Source of the DNA: Limanda limanda
Taxonomy: Eukaryota; Chordata; Actinopteri; Pleuronectiformes; Pleuronectidae
Reading direction: 5' to 3'
NCBI RefSeq assembly: GCF_963576545.1
Contig: NC_083653.1
Span: 14,109,358 to 14,173,357, forward strand
Length of the DNA: 64,000 nucleotides
The position numbers and the translations under genes were made by a program. This document shows positions 52,675 to 63,893 of this stretch, piece by piece. The notes beneath the pieces were generated by a model. It was not told the DNA's origin. It saw only the letters and a list, made by a program, of their open reading frames with translations, and made no database searches. The first letter of the stretch is position 1. Every line of letters begins with the position of its first letter.

Positions 52675-53638
52675 GTATCCACCCCCACCACCGCCACCAC
52701 CACAACCACCGCCACTACCACCACTAATCCCAGTGGTACCAATGGTAAAGACAATGTGAGCAACAGCAGCTCCAGTGGTAACACACCCAACTCCCTCCCC
52801 AGCACCCTGCCTCGGTCCAACAGCTTGCCACACTCCTCCAACCCGGCAGGGGGCAGCACCCCCAACAGTCACACGGGCAGCAGCAACAGCAGCACCACCA
52901 CCACCGCATCCACCAAGGGCAACAGCATCATCGACAGCGCTTTCATCGCCACCGGGGTCAGCAAGTTCGCGACGCTGTCGCTGCACGATTCGCGCAAGGA
53001 GCGCCACGAGAAGGACCACAAACGGAACCACAGCATGGGTCACATCAGCAGCAAGAGCAGCGACAAGCTCAACCAGCTCAGCTCCACGCGGACGGCGAAG
53101 GCCGACGCGGCCAAGACTCTGGGCACGACGCTGTGCCCGCGCATGGACGAGGTGCCACTGCTCGAGCCGCTGGTGTGCAAGAAGATCGCTCACGAGAGAC
53201 TCACTGTGTTAATCTTCCTTGAGGACTGTCTGGTAACAGCCTGTCAGGAGGGTTTCGTTTGCACATGGGCTAGGCCGGGGAAAGTGGTGAGTGACAGGCC
53301 TCTCGAGGACACTGTCATGTGACACCTCTCGACTCACATTGCTTCTAGTACTAGGAATTTTCCTCGCGGCAGGGCCGAAGCCGTTAACGCCACTGTGTTT
53401 TCGGTCTCGGTTATTTCAGATTCACACTAAAAAAAAAACAACCTCAGCTTTGTTGAGATCGCAGTACGCGCGCACATCCTCTTCCGACAGTAAACCTCAT
53501 GGCCTCACAATTCTGCCGCTTGTATGACATTCACATTACGCTGTTGTTTGTTATCATTGTGTGTTATCTGTCTCTCCGCAGGGATTGCAATCATCTCAAA
53601 ACAACCCAGCCAACTCCCCCAGTGGAACAGTAGTATAG
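48218..53638 (+). CDS. wdr20: WD repeat protein 20 (USP12/USP46 cofactor), 4 coding exons
   Basis: WD40 propeller protein that, with WDR48/UAF1, activates the deubiquitinases USP12 and USP46. Exons: 48218-48466 (83 codons), 51486-51668 (61), 51823-53286 (488), 53582-53638 (18 plus stop); 650 aa. The start MAAEGGGKEMNEIKTQFTTR and the join VRKAADLSKPIDKRIYKG follow vertebrate WDR20. WD blades are visible: FAFSPDGKFLACASQDGFL, VCWSPDGRYIVAGGEDDL with VTVWSF, and TYRFGSVGQDTQLCLWDL. The last blade is completed by LTVLIFLEDCLVTACQEGF. The long insert between the last two blades carries a threonine-rich run (residues ~418-445) and the conserved DHKRNHSMGHISSKSSDKL. The final exon encodes GLQSSQNNPANSPSGTVV. 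If the last donor is skipped, a 643 aa form results. Confidence 0.93.
48467..51485. other. wdr20: wdr20 intron 1 (3.0 kb)
   Basis: Non-coding intron starting in the CpG island, with a poly-G run at about 48766-48781. It holds a hAT-like element at 50295-51319. A stretch at about 49575-49645 has a B-box-like GGTTTGAATCCC and may be a SINE remnant. Confidence 0.65.
50295..51319. mobile_element. Non-autonomous hAT-like transposon with 8 bp target duplication
   Basis: The left end TAGGACTGGGCGATA and the right end TATCGCCCGGCCCTA are inverted repeats with two mismatches in 15 bp. The flanks are CATCAACT (50287-50294) and CATTAACT (51320-51327), an 8 bp duplication with one change; 8 bp duplications are characteristic of hAT elements. 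No long open frame lies inside, so it has no transposase of its own. The GGGCTGGGCGATA-type terminus is common in teleost genomes. Confidence 0.82.
52642..52674 (+). repeat. wdr20: (ACT)11 trinucleotide repeat coding poly-threonine in wdr20
   Basis: Eleven perfect ACT units in frame give 11 threonines, followed by mixed ACC/ACA threonine codons. This is part of a low-complexity insert absent from the remembered mammalian protein. It lies in the variable linker, so length change is probably tolerated. Confidence 0.85.
53287..53322 (+). CDS. wdr20: Alternative wdr20 C-terminus by retention of the last intron
   Basis: Reading through the GTGAGT donor at 53287 adds 11 codons, VSDRPLEDTVM, and a TGA, giving a 643 aa protein. 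The mammalian form ending GKVVSFNP likewise begins VS after GKV, which suggests the same retained-donor mechanism. The spliced form ends SGTVV instead. Confidence 0.6.
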   Translation: MSDRPLEDTVM

Positions 53639-54790
53639 CCCCAGTGCTGGTGCTGCTAATGACAGCTCCATGCAGCCGAGACGGGGATGACCAAGGCCAC
53701 GGCCCCGGCAGCGCTTCTCCACACACTGTCACACACCACACGACCTCCAGTGTCACCCTCATTCTCATCCTTAAACCACCCAGATGCCCTCTTTTGTGTT
53801 CCTGCTTGTGATCAGATTATCCGACGTGGGCCGAGCCAGGGTTAGAAACTTGACCTCCTAGTGTGTCGGGGGGTGGAAAGGGTGTAATTGGAAGTAGGAG
53901 GGCGAGCTCTAAATCATCCAGGAGGTTTATGAAAGGGACTCACTGTTACATCCACGGTCATATCTAGTCCTATCTAATCTGAAATTAACAAATGTACCCG
54001 AGGCTTTGTGCCTGTAGTTCTGAAAAGACGGCCAAGCATCGTGGTAACGCCTCAACCTTACCTGTGGCGTTTAATTTGGTCGTACCTGTTTCTTCACCTG
54101 CATTCACAGATAAAGGGAATGTGAGGAGGGGTTGTTTTTAGAGCAGCAGCATATCCTCAACATCAGGTCTCTTTCCTTCTCTAACCTCCTGGGTGATCCC
54201 TCGTGCAGCCACATTCCTTTCAACACCTGCTCAAGAGAGACTGAAACTTTTTGTTTTACTTCCCTTAGAAATGAAATATTTCAGTCAGAGGTATCACACT
54301 TAAAAAGTGTATTTTGCACAGATTCTTTTTTTTTCTTTTTTTCCCCATTATTGAAATCATGACAGTGGAGGATGAGCGATATAGTTTTTTGGACAGTTTT
54401 GGAAGCACTTGAGGAAACGGCGCGTTGTCGCCTCCTGTCTCAACGCTGGATCCTGCAATCCTAGTTTTTTACGTGGAAAAAAAAATTGTTTGCACTTAAT
54501 AGTTAGAGGAGAATGGCTTTACATTTTTGGAGTGTGTAAGGACTCCCCTGACAAGGTTGAAATATAAATAGAATTTAAAAAAAAACATTTGTATCTATTG
54601 AACATTTATTTTAATATTGTTTCAGATTAAATGGGCCCTGTATTATATGTAAATATTGTACTTCAATGATTTTTTTGGGTGAAACCATCATGACATTAGT
54701 TGAAAGACCCTCATTTCAGAAAATAGTGATATTTCTAATACAGAAAAATCTATACCTAATATTAAAGAATCTTGAATATGCAGGTGAAAA
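53639..54790 (+). other. wdr20: Probable 3' UTR of wdr20
   Basis: Non-coding sequence after the TAG of the spliced isoform. ATTAAA hexamers at 54626-54631 and 54761-54766 are the best polyadenylation candidates; no AATAAA was seen in this stretch. The end is approximate. Confidence 0.4.
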
Positions 54791-54799
54791 TGTTTCTTT

Positions 54800-57700
54800 T
54801 CTGTTGTACATAAAGAGAATTCAGGTGTATTTTTTATTAATGAAACGTTTGGTATAAGAGATCTATGAAATCTTATCTAACAGGTAGTGCTGAATGCTAG
54901 CTAGCCTGTCGCTGCAGATTCCTTTCACGACGTAGGCGGGTCGGCGCAGACGCAGCGGTCTCATTCAGCCATCACTCTGAGCTCAGGTAAACCACAGGAA
55001 AACTAACGCTCGCCCGTTAGCACTAGTCCCATCTATCGACGTGCGTGTGAATTCACTTGAACTAACGAATAAGACTGACAACCATGTTCTGCAGACAGGG
55101 CTGAACTCTGTGACTCCTGTCGTCGTGAGTAATAATTAACTGAACTGATGCTGAACTTGTGAACAAAGCTCTTTTTGACACTGTGTTGAACAGCGACTGA
55201 CTGATTTCAGCACCGGATGGTAGATGAGTGCTTGGGAGTGTGTGTGTGTGGGGGGGGTGGTTTGTTTCAAGCACCCGCAAAAGGAAGAGTGAGGATTTTA
55301 AAACTAGTAGGAGCCTTTTCCTCCATGTGACGCCTATTAAAACAGCTTTGACAGACTTAAAAGTTCTGACTGTGTTCATTATTTCAGAGTGATGATAAAG
55401 TAATCACCACATGAAAACCATGTTTGTGTGTTACACTGTGAATATACCTCCATGTTTCCCTTCAATTGAGAGCAGAGGTCACATCCAACACACAAGATTA
55501 TGACTATGACTATGTTAAATAGACACCAATGTTCCAACTATTTACCATATTCTTAATAACCCATTTAAATTAGGTTTCCATGAGTTGCTGATATTTTCAA
55601 ACAGAGTCTGATAATGAAGTCATTAAACGTCATTGTCGGAAATGCAGGGAATATTCCATTAAGCTGTTCTACTAAAGACCTAAAAGCTACATGTTGACAT
55701 AATGCAACTAAGATTGAAAGACTCCAGAAGACTTAATTTGATTATTGCCTATTCCGAGTATGACCTTATCAAAACAATCAGATAGTGCTGTTTTACATAA
55801 CAGGTTCTTATTCAGACTAATGTCGGTGTCCATGTAAACAGAGTCACAGAATTTGATTAAACAAGAGACACAGGTGTGGTTTGTGCAAAGGTTAAGGGGA
55901 AATTTTGTAGTGGTTTACCAGTGACGAGCTATTAAAGGTGACTTCATTCTATGTACAGCTGAATACAACATTCACCTTGAGTTGTTAAACTATTGAAATA
56001 AATTGGGTTTACTCAATATGCAACCAAGGCCAATAACAAGTAATGGAAGAAATCTAATATGTTAAAATCTAATATATATATTATTCACTTGATACTAAAC
56101 TAAGCAAGAATTGCTTCTGACTGTTTTATGCCCCTTCCTTATTAAATGAACTTTCACGCTGTGATGTGAAAAGATTTGAATGGAGGTTATAATCGATTAG
56201 ATATTTTTCTAATAGCCTTAAAGCCAAGTTTAATGTATATTGTTGTGTGAAGTCTGCTACAAGATGTAGACATTTAAAATTATACATAAAAGTGGATTTT
56301 GTTGCAGCTCTGCATTTATCATGATGTCATAACATCAACTTTGTCTCAGCATCCCTGCATGTTAGTGCTCCTGTTGGCCAGCTGGGTGCAGCATTGCTTG
56401 GACAAATGCAAGCACTTAACTTACATTTGATCAGCTTTCACTGGATCAAACAGGGAAAACATGCATATGTCTATATGTACATCCTGCCCCCCCCCACCCC
56501 TACCCCTTTATAAATGTATTCCCACCGCTTCATCTTGCTCCCTTATATATACTTTATGCTCCAAGCGGGAAGTAAAACTGCTCCTCCATAATTTATGAGT
56601 CACTTTTGGAAGAAACACTAGCACTCACGGCCATTAGCAGCCTGCGGCCTCAGCGTGAGGGGTGGGAGGTGTGATCAGGAGAGAGAGCGAGAGAAAGAGA
56701 GAGAGAGAGAGAGAGGCTCATCCTGTCAGGGTGTCACTCAACCCTGGACAGGTTCCGACTGACTCTCTGCTCTCCCCTGGGCCGCTCGCATCAGTGTGGA
56801 GCGGCCATCAATCAGGATCAGTGTCAGAATCAGGCTTAGAAAAAGGATTGTGCAATAAAAATGATGGATGTTTATTGTTTACAAATTTGAAGTATGTACA
56901 TTATGGCCGCTTTTGGCCAAGGTAAGTCCTGGGCGTGGATGTTTATACCGGGGAGTGATGGGGTCCCGGGGCCTCGTTGATGAGGTCAGCAGCAGTTGGG
57001 GGAAATAAATGGTTTTGGTCCTGATGGCTCACAGCCGCCTGCCAAAGGGAAGTGGCCTTCGGTGTTATCCATCCAGGGTCGGAGGGGTCGGCTACAATCT
57101 AATCAGCTCGCCTCAGAGTCCCGGAGGTGTTCAGGAAAACGAGAACCAGTGTGCACCAAGGCGTCTGTCTGAGGCGCCATCTTGGTATTAGATCAGTGTT
57201 TTGAGAGATGTCTTCTAAAGCACCATCATACTGATTATAATCCTATATATTCTCTGGTCTTGTTTCCTCTAATCTACACCTTGATGACCACATTTATTCA
57301 TTTTCACAAGCCCGGCCAACCCCCCTCTCATCCCGGTGGCCGTTTGAATAACTGCCATGGCGTACACAGAAACGGCTGCATTAGTCTGCCATCCTCGGGG
57401 GAAACGGGTCCCACTCGACAGGAATTCAATAGACGCAGAAAGAGAGAGAATCCCGTCTCTCGTGCGAGGCCCGCTTTAATCATTTTCTCGGTGTGATGCA
57501 ATTCCCTCGTCTGCATGCCTCCACATATTGACCCCGAGATATGTTGACGTAGGAAAATGTCTGCTATGATGATGATTGATATGCTACAACAGCTAAAAGC
57601 CTGGAGAATGAGCTGCAGTTGATGTGTTGCAAGAAAGAAAAAAAGTGAGGGTTTAAGATAGTGGATGGAGATAAAATGAATGCATGGAATTAAGCATGCG

Positions 57701-60030
57701 TCACTGATGGATTCGATGGAAGGAACAAATAGGCATTAGTCAGATTATGAAATTGCCAGACTAATAGTGAGATCAGACACAAAGAAATGACTTGTGTTAG
57801 ATGATACTGGAAAACAGGGGAGCTTGTACTTCAGTCTAATTTCCTTATTCATTTTTGGTGCTTAAAAAACTTGAAATAATTTGAGATAGGGCCAAAATTA
57901 TTAGAGGGTTTAAAGGTGCACAGATGTCTGGAACCCACAGGGGGCGCTAAATCAACTTCAACTGGGCATTTACTTTTCAACTGATTTATTGGCTATTTAA
58001 TTAGGGAGTATTACACTTATTACTACATTGTTACCTTTTAAGCAAACCAGCCAGTTATTGGAGTCATGATTTTGCAACCAGGTCCGGTATTCCTTCGACT
58101 TTTAGCTCGAGTTTTGTTCTCCACCCACAAATAGTCATTCTCATCAGCTGCCAGACGCACTGCTGTTGTCACGATAGACCTGTCTGCAGTTGAAGTTAAA
58201 GTCACGTCCAGGTTGATGGAAAATAATTGTCTAAGCAGCCGACGTCTGTGTGTGTGTGTGTGTGTTTTAAAATATGTAATCAAGCCAAGTTTTTAACTCC
58301 ACTCACGGTCTGAAAAGATGAAATCTACCAGAGTCGCTGCCAAGTCATGGTTCAATTTACCCCTAATAAAAAAATCCAGTAGCTTATTTCCGACAACTGG
58401 AACTAAGTATAATGTAAATATGAATTAATTAATTCAGAAAAATAAATTAAAACTGCGGCGTATCACTAGTCAATGATTAAGTAGATATTATAACAGAGGA
58501 TACCTTGTGCTTTTTTACAGTTTTATACAATTAAAATAGTGAATATATTTCTTTGTTATACTGAAATTATTGCTTTATTTATCTTTGTCAGTGTTCAATA
58601 TGTTCTGATTGTCTCCCTAACTAAATGAGCTCCATAGCTTTAGGTTCACTGATGAATGGACAGTGCAGAAACTGACCCAGTAAAACATTTTAAACACACA
58701 CGTCTTTGTGTTTCTTTTTCCTTTTCCTTTGACCTCAAACAATCTAAGTAGAGCGTGGTTTCAGTGGCAACAGCACGCTACTGTTTCAAGGGCTCCAGCA
58801 TCAGTTAACCATTCGTCACCAGGAACGAGAGCGCCGTGCCACTTCCTCCTATTCTCAATTCTATTCTGGGCCGCGTCCCCCGAGGTGCAGGCCCAATTAC
58901 TGAGCCTCCATCGTGGGAGCAGCTGCACAATTTGACTTGTCACATGACCTCAGCTTGAACGGGCCCAGCATCGCGTCTTCACAACGCATTAGGAATTAAA
59001 AGTTCACGAGATGGAGAATAAAACGGGACTTCTTGCCCGGCAGAGATTCACAGAGGATGCTTTGTTGGGCTTTGTCAGTGTGAGCCGCTGTGGTGTGGAA
59101 ACAGCTCTCAGTTAAGTGCTCGGGATATACTGTATGCCTTATATTAAGAAAGGGCCTGCAGCAGAGTCTGCCAGAGATATTTAATATGTACTGTACGGAG
59201 AGGCCAGTCAGCGATAACTTTGCAGATGCTCCAGATTGTGAACAGTGTGCAGAACCGATTGTTAGACGTTGGCGGAGCAGGCTGGGAGGGGGGGGATGGG
59301 GAATCAATGCAGCTTCAGAGCAGCCACTGAGCTCGGGCCTCGGCGGAAAGTGTCGATACTGAGCTGCGGTCCAAACACTTCCAATGAAAATGTGTCTGCA
59401 GTGGCAACAACGGCTAAGACGAAGTTGTATTGGTGTCCTGGGAGCTCTCCGGGTTCTGTGAAATAAATACCTCTGCACCAAAGACCTATTACCACGGACA
59501 GTGCGATAAAATAAAACCAATAATGATGCTCCCTATGTGGAACCTGACATGATGAAAACACTACTCCTCTGTTTGTCTTGTCATTGAAATATCGCCGGTG
59601 TGTATAAATGTTGTGTCCTTCTGCAGCCACAGGAGTAATGAGACCCTTGTGGTGGAGAAACCTGTTGCAAGATCGGCTAAGTGGGGGATTATTTAAATGG
59701 AACAAGGTGTCTCCGGGGATCTCTTTTGATCTCAGCAAATTTGTGCGATATGAATAACTTCAAATGAATTATGCACGCGCAGTGGGAATCCTAAGTCCAC
59801 AGATTCCCCCCAAATTTATGACTGCCCTAATGAGCTCTTGCCTGCTCCTTCTGATTTACCATGTTCTACATTATTGTCAACTTGAAGTAACTGATATTGT
59901 AATCTGAAAGCCTTGCTTAATATATATTTGTCGATTACTAGTTGCAAACCAAAGTGGATTTTCCCAGAGTTGCATAAATAATTCACTGTTAAGTCATATT
60001 TCTGTTCAAGAGGCCAAAAATCCAACATTC
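54800..60030. other. Intergenic region between wdr20 and mgat2
   Basis: Tail-to-tail spacer of ~5.2 kb. No gene was recognised. It has a GA run at about 56682-56715 and a short (GT)n at 58246-58264. The segments around 57300-57540 and 58750-59500 are less AT-rich and non-repetitive, and open frames there do not resemble any known protein. They may be conserved regulatory DNA. Confidence 0.55.
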
Positions 60031-60033
60031 GTC

Positions 60034-60039
60034 TTTATT
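60034..60039 (-). terminator. mgat2: Polyadenylation signal of mgat2
   Basis: AATAAA on minus (TTTATT on plus), ~120 bp after the mgat2 stop, giving a short 3' UTR. Confidence 0.55.
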
Positions 60040-60158
60040 TAGAACAGTCCAATAAAACAGGCAATATGAAGAATATTCCATAAAGATTTACTTTTAAAAG
60101 GCTTTTTTCTTTAGAGGATGCAAAAGAGACAATAATATATAATTAGTAGCAATTAAGG

Positions 60159-61398
60159 TCACTGTAATCGGACGTAACTCTTGCAGAGTTCATGGTCCCT
60201 GATATCTCCCCAGCCCCCGTTTTTCACGTGCGGCGCCACCCCCCCGGCCCCGTTGGCTGGCAGTCTCTTCGCGATCAGCAGGCTCTTTGGGAACAGCTGG
60301 TTCCCGCTGCTCTGTAGGATGTTTTCTATCTTGGTTTTCTGGCTGAGGGGCATGCACGAAGCCTTCTTGTGATGCATCCCGCAGTCGCCGGCGTGGAAAA
60401 TCCGTGGCGCCTCGCTCACCATTACCTTCCAGTAAGAGGGCAGGCAGGACACGGTCAAGTGCTGCAAGGACCAGTCCCAGTTGTAGTCGTCGTACGTGCA
60501 GAAGGTGTCGGTGCACTTGATGAGCTTCTGGTATGTGTCTCTGCACAGAGCCATCCCCATGTTGTGCTCCGTGGACTTCCACGCCTTCACCTCCACCTTG
60601 TTTGCTTTGCTGGAGTAGCCAATGTGGCTGTAGCTTCCAAGTGTGAGGATGTCACAGTCTGTGCACTGCTCCCGCTTCAGAGCGGACATCAGCTTTAAGA
60701 GGTGGATAAAGTCCGGAGACACGTAGTGGTCCTCTTCGATCAGCAAGACCAGACCCTTGTGGTCCTTGAGAACCCGGACCCTGTCCCATACAAAGTGCAG
60801 CTTCCACCACCAGTGGTGCTTGGTCTGGGAGAACTTGGCCTCGCGGTAGTGACCGAATGAGTCGGGGTACTCTGCGTTGATGCATCCCAGGGTTAAGGCG
60901 TCGTCTCTGGAAATGTCTCTGGGGCAGTCCTTGGGGTCGTGACCTGGGAACTCCTGTGGGTACAGCTGGATGCTGAAGGGAAAGAAGATCTGAAGGACTT
61001 GACAGAAGTCAACAGAAGCCACCACTTTATTTATCTCAGGGGACCAGAAGTCATGGCTGAATATCAGCAGTATGCTGTCCACACCTTTAGCTTTCCGCAA
61101 ACTGTCCACTAATAGCTTTAGGTAGTCTGGTCGATTGTGGACCTGAACCACCACGACAAGACTGTCTTTCTGTCGCGAGGTCTTAAACTTCTCCTCATTT
61201 CTTATTGTCTGGTCAAAGTTCAGCTGGAAGACGATGCCACGGTAGACTAAAGTGGCGTTATCTACCTCTGGCTTGGGGATCTTCTCTTTATCCTTTACTT
61301 TTTCCGGATGTGTGTCATTTACTTGTACAACAGGAGGTGGAGCAGGTGCCCGGCTCACTGCGGGCGTGACTTGCACCTGGATATTGTTTTTGATGCTG

Positions 61399-61429
<31 letters not shown>

Positions 61430-61571
61430 CTTTCTTCGCCGTCTCCACCTCCTTGGGGATTGATGCAGCGTCGTTCTTTTTCTGCCTTCCACTGCTCCAG
61501 AAAGCTAGGCCACAGACGACAACCACCAGAGTCAGTATCACCACCTTCCTCTTGTAGACCCGGAATCTCAT
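60159..61571 (-). CDS. mgat2: N-acetylglucosaminyltransferase II (MGAT2), single exon
   Basis: Golgi type II membrane enzyme that adds beta-1,2-GlcNAc to the alpha-1,6 mannose arm, committing N-glycans to complex type. The 470 aa single-exon frame matches the intronless vertebrate gene (human 447 aa). MRFRVYKRKV is the cytosolic tail, residues ~10-26 are the membrane anchor, and residues ~27-105 are a variable stem with an 11-serine run (49-59). The catalytic domain has VVQVHNRPDYLKLLVDSLRK, the metal/nucleotide motif EED at 279-281, KHHWWWKLHFVW, FCTYDDYNWDW and RIFHAGDCGMHHKK. It ends NGGWGDIRDHELCKSYVRLQ, very close to mammals. Possible N-glycosylation sites are NDT (85) and NAT (105). The length difference from human lies mainly in the stem. 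Confidence 0.96.
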
Positions 61572-63070
61572 GGTAGGGGCTCAGCCTCTTGCGAAGGGAG
61601 AGAACTTGATTGTGGAGGGTTGCGTGGAGGTGTTGGTGCTTTGCACGGGAATCAGGCTTGATTAAACAGAAGCTGTGATGAGGCTAATTGTTGGCAAAAT
61701 GAACAGTTGCTGTAAACATGGATTTCCCACTGGAATGTCATTGGTGGTGAATGAATCTTCCATAAGGCGTGACCGGTGCTGGGAGGCAGCAGGGTTGCAG
61801 TGTGCATGAACCACCTGGATGAAAAATAAAACAGGAAAAACTTAGAGTGATGGCCTAAATCATTAGCATTGTTTTCTAATTACACATCATATCATAACAT
61901 GGCAAATTACATACATGTAAAAAAAACTGATGTTGATTCAATCAGCATTCACTCCCGGGTCAAATGACTCAGAAGTAGACACAGGTTTTTATCGGCACTG
62001 ATCGGCAGTGATGGAAACGCTACACCTGGATGAACGTCTTTCTCATTTGGTTCTCCATCACCAATGAACCGGAGGAATGGAAAAGAAAAGAGAGGCAGAT
62101 TCCTCTTCTAGCAATAGGAAAAGTAATATAACTTTTTCTGCGATTAATCCATATATTAAAAAAACTGCATATACTCTCTTATTTTGGTGTCAGAGATGTT
62201 TTATACATTAAATGAGTCTGAACATTTCATGGCGGAAAAGGGTGTGGCACTTGTTTTTCAACAGATAATTGATGAATAATCTTACTTCAACAACCCAGAC
62301 TAAGTCGACGACTAACCCATTTCCATGACGACTGAAACACTAACTTAATTCAGAGAAGAAAACCATGAGATGTCAGGGAAGTTATTGGCCATCAAGTTAC
62401 GATTATTTCCTCAAACTGCTGCTTCCTGAAGTTTTCAATTAATGCATGTAAATAGTATCATTTGATGTACAACATTGTTCAACAATAAATATTTTTAATT
62501 AAGTTTAGTTTTCTTTTAGTCATAATATTGAAAAACTGATATTTTGTATCATGACAACATGTTAACAATAGAGGTTTATATGATTTAATTTAAAATAAAC
62601 AACATATAATTGTCCATCCTTACTGGAAGTGCATAAGCAAAAAGAGTTCTAACTTCATTTTGCACGAAAATCCAATATTAAAAAAAAACACCATAAATTA
62701 TTCAACGCATGAATCACGCTGGACTTTCACTTACTGCTAAACCCCCCCCCCCCCAACCATCACAATACTCTCACTCTTTAGTCTTATTGTCAATGTTGAT
62801 AATAGCTCAATACATGCTTATTTCCTTGGGCGTAAATCTCTGTTGTTGACTGCTTTGTAAATATTGATTTGTCCTTTCTGCTCAGATCAGCTGAACAAGC
62901 CTCCACATCTCATTTGTTATAAAGTTAGTGGTCTCCTCTCTGACCCCCGGTCATCATCGGCCTCCTCTCTGCCTGCACACCCCTCAGCTGACTGCTCTGA
63001 GTGTGGATCCAACACTGCCTGGTGCAGGCCTGACACACCAAAGGAGACTGGGATATCATGAATAAATACT
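61572..63070. other. Upstream region of mgat2
   Basis: Non-coding sequence 5' of mgat2, including its 5' UTR, whose extent is unknown. It has a C-run at about 62743-62754. No other gene or clear promoter motif was recognised. Confidence 0.5.
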
Positions 63071-63495
63071 GGGGCTGGGCCATAAAATATCAATAAGTAT
63101 CGCATCGTGCAAGCACAGTGAGGAGGTATAACACAAAACTCCCATGTGTTAAATATTTTGCTGTTGATCAAGTTTGTAATTTTCTTCACATTAAGAAGAG
63201 TTTAAAACCACAACCTTCACTCAGGAGCAAAAATCCATCTTTAAACTAGGGCTTGTGGTTGATATCCAATAACTTTCACATTATTATTTATTTTAAAGGT
63301 AAAAACAGATTGTTAGCAGAGAATGACAAACACTCGATAAACAGCAAAACATTTAACAAATCCGAGTTTGATTAATCATGTGCATTATACTCCTATGCAT
63401 AAGCATTAGTTTGATATATAGTGAACCTATGTTACATTGCCATCAATGAAAGATATTGTTGATCATTTTTGATATTGCTTCATTGCACAGCCCCA
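63071..63495. mobile_element. Small terminal-inverted-repeat element
   Basis: The left end GGGGCTGGGCCATAAA...ATATCAATAA and the right end (reverse complement) GGGGCTGTGCAATGAA...ATATCAAAAA are imperfect inverted repeats ~425 bp apart. The GGGCTGGGC-ATA end resembles the hAT-like element in wdr20 intron 1. Another CAGCCCCA end at about 63770-63779 suggests a longer, interrupted element. No clean target duplication was seen. Confidence 0.45.
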
Positions 63496-63599
63496 CTTTA
63501 AACTCAACAAAACAATGTGACAAATTTCTGTTTTTTACACTCTGTACATTCGTTTCTATTCCATTCATATTTTGTATGTTTCCATAAACTTAAGTATCA

Positions 63600-63718
63600 T
63601 TACCATTACACTTAAGTGACGTTTAATTACTCACTGATGCCTATTTATGACTCTTGCTGCTGTATGACGGCACATTTCCCCATTGAGGGACTAATAAAGG
63701 ATTATCTCATCTTATCAT
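63600..63718 (+). mobile_element. 3' tail of a non-LTR retroposon
   Basis: TTGCTGCTGTATGACGGCAC then ATTTCCCCATTGAGGGACTA and ATAAAGGATTATCTCATC, ending in a short ATCTTATC-type repeat, is the usual 3' end of teleost LINE (L2/CR1-type) copies. Only the tail is recognisable and no reverse transcriptase frame is present. Confidence 0.5.
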
Positions 63719-63871
63719 GATAATTATCGATATCGACTGATATCCTGATGCCATTTTTGAACAAATGATTCAGCCCCAATAAGAAACCTTCCTGATGGCT
63801 GTTATTTAACACAAAGACAATCTAATGCTACAAGCTAACATGCACTTTAACATAGAAATACTTGATTTAGA

Positions 63872-63893
63872 CTCTCTCTCTCTCTCTCTCTCT
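63872..63893 (+). repeat. (CT)n microsatellite
   Basis: Eleven perfect CT units near the end of the window. Confidence 0.9.

Noticed and set aside
52510..53193. 227-codon minus-strand frame within wdr20 exon 3
   Set aside because: A mirror of the Thr-rich and Ser-rich coding sequence, with no independent support.
58996..59520. 174-codon minus-strand frame between wdr20 and mgat2
   Set aside because: The composition is random (many Arg, Cys, His), with no motif. It is better explained as chance in a moderately GC-rich block.
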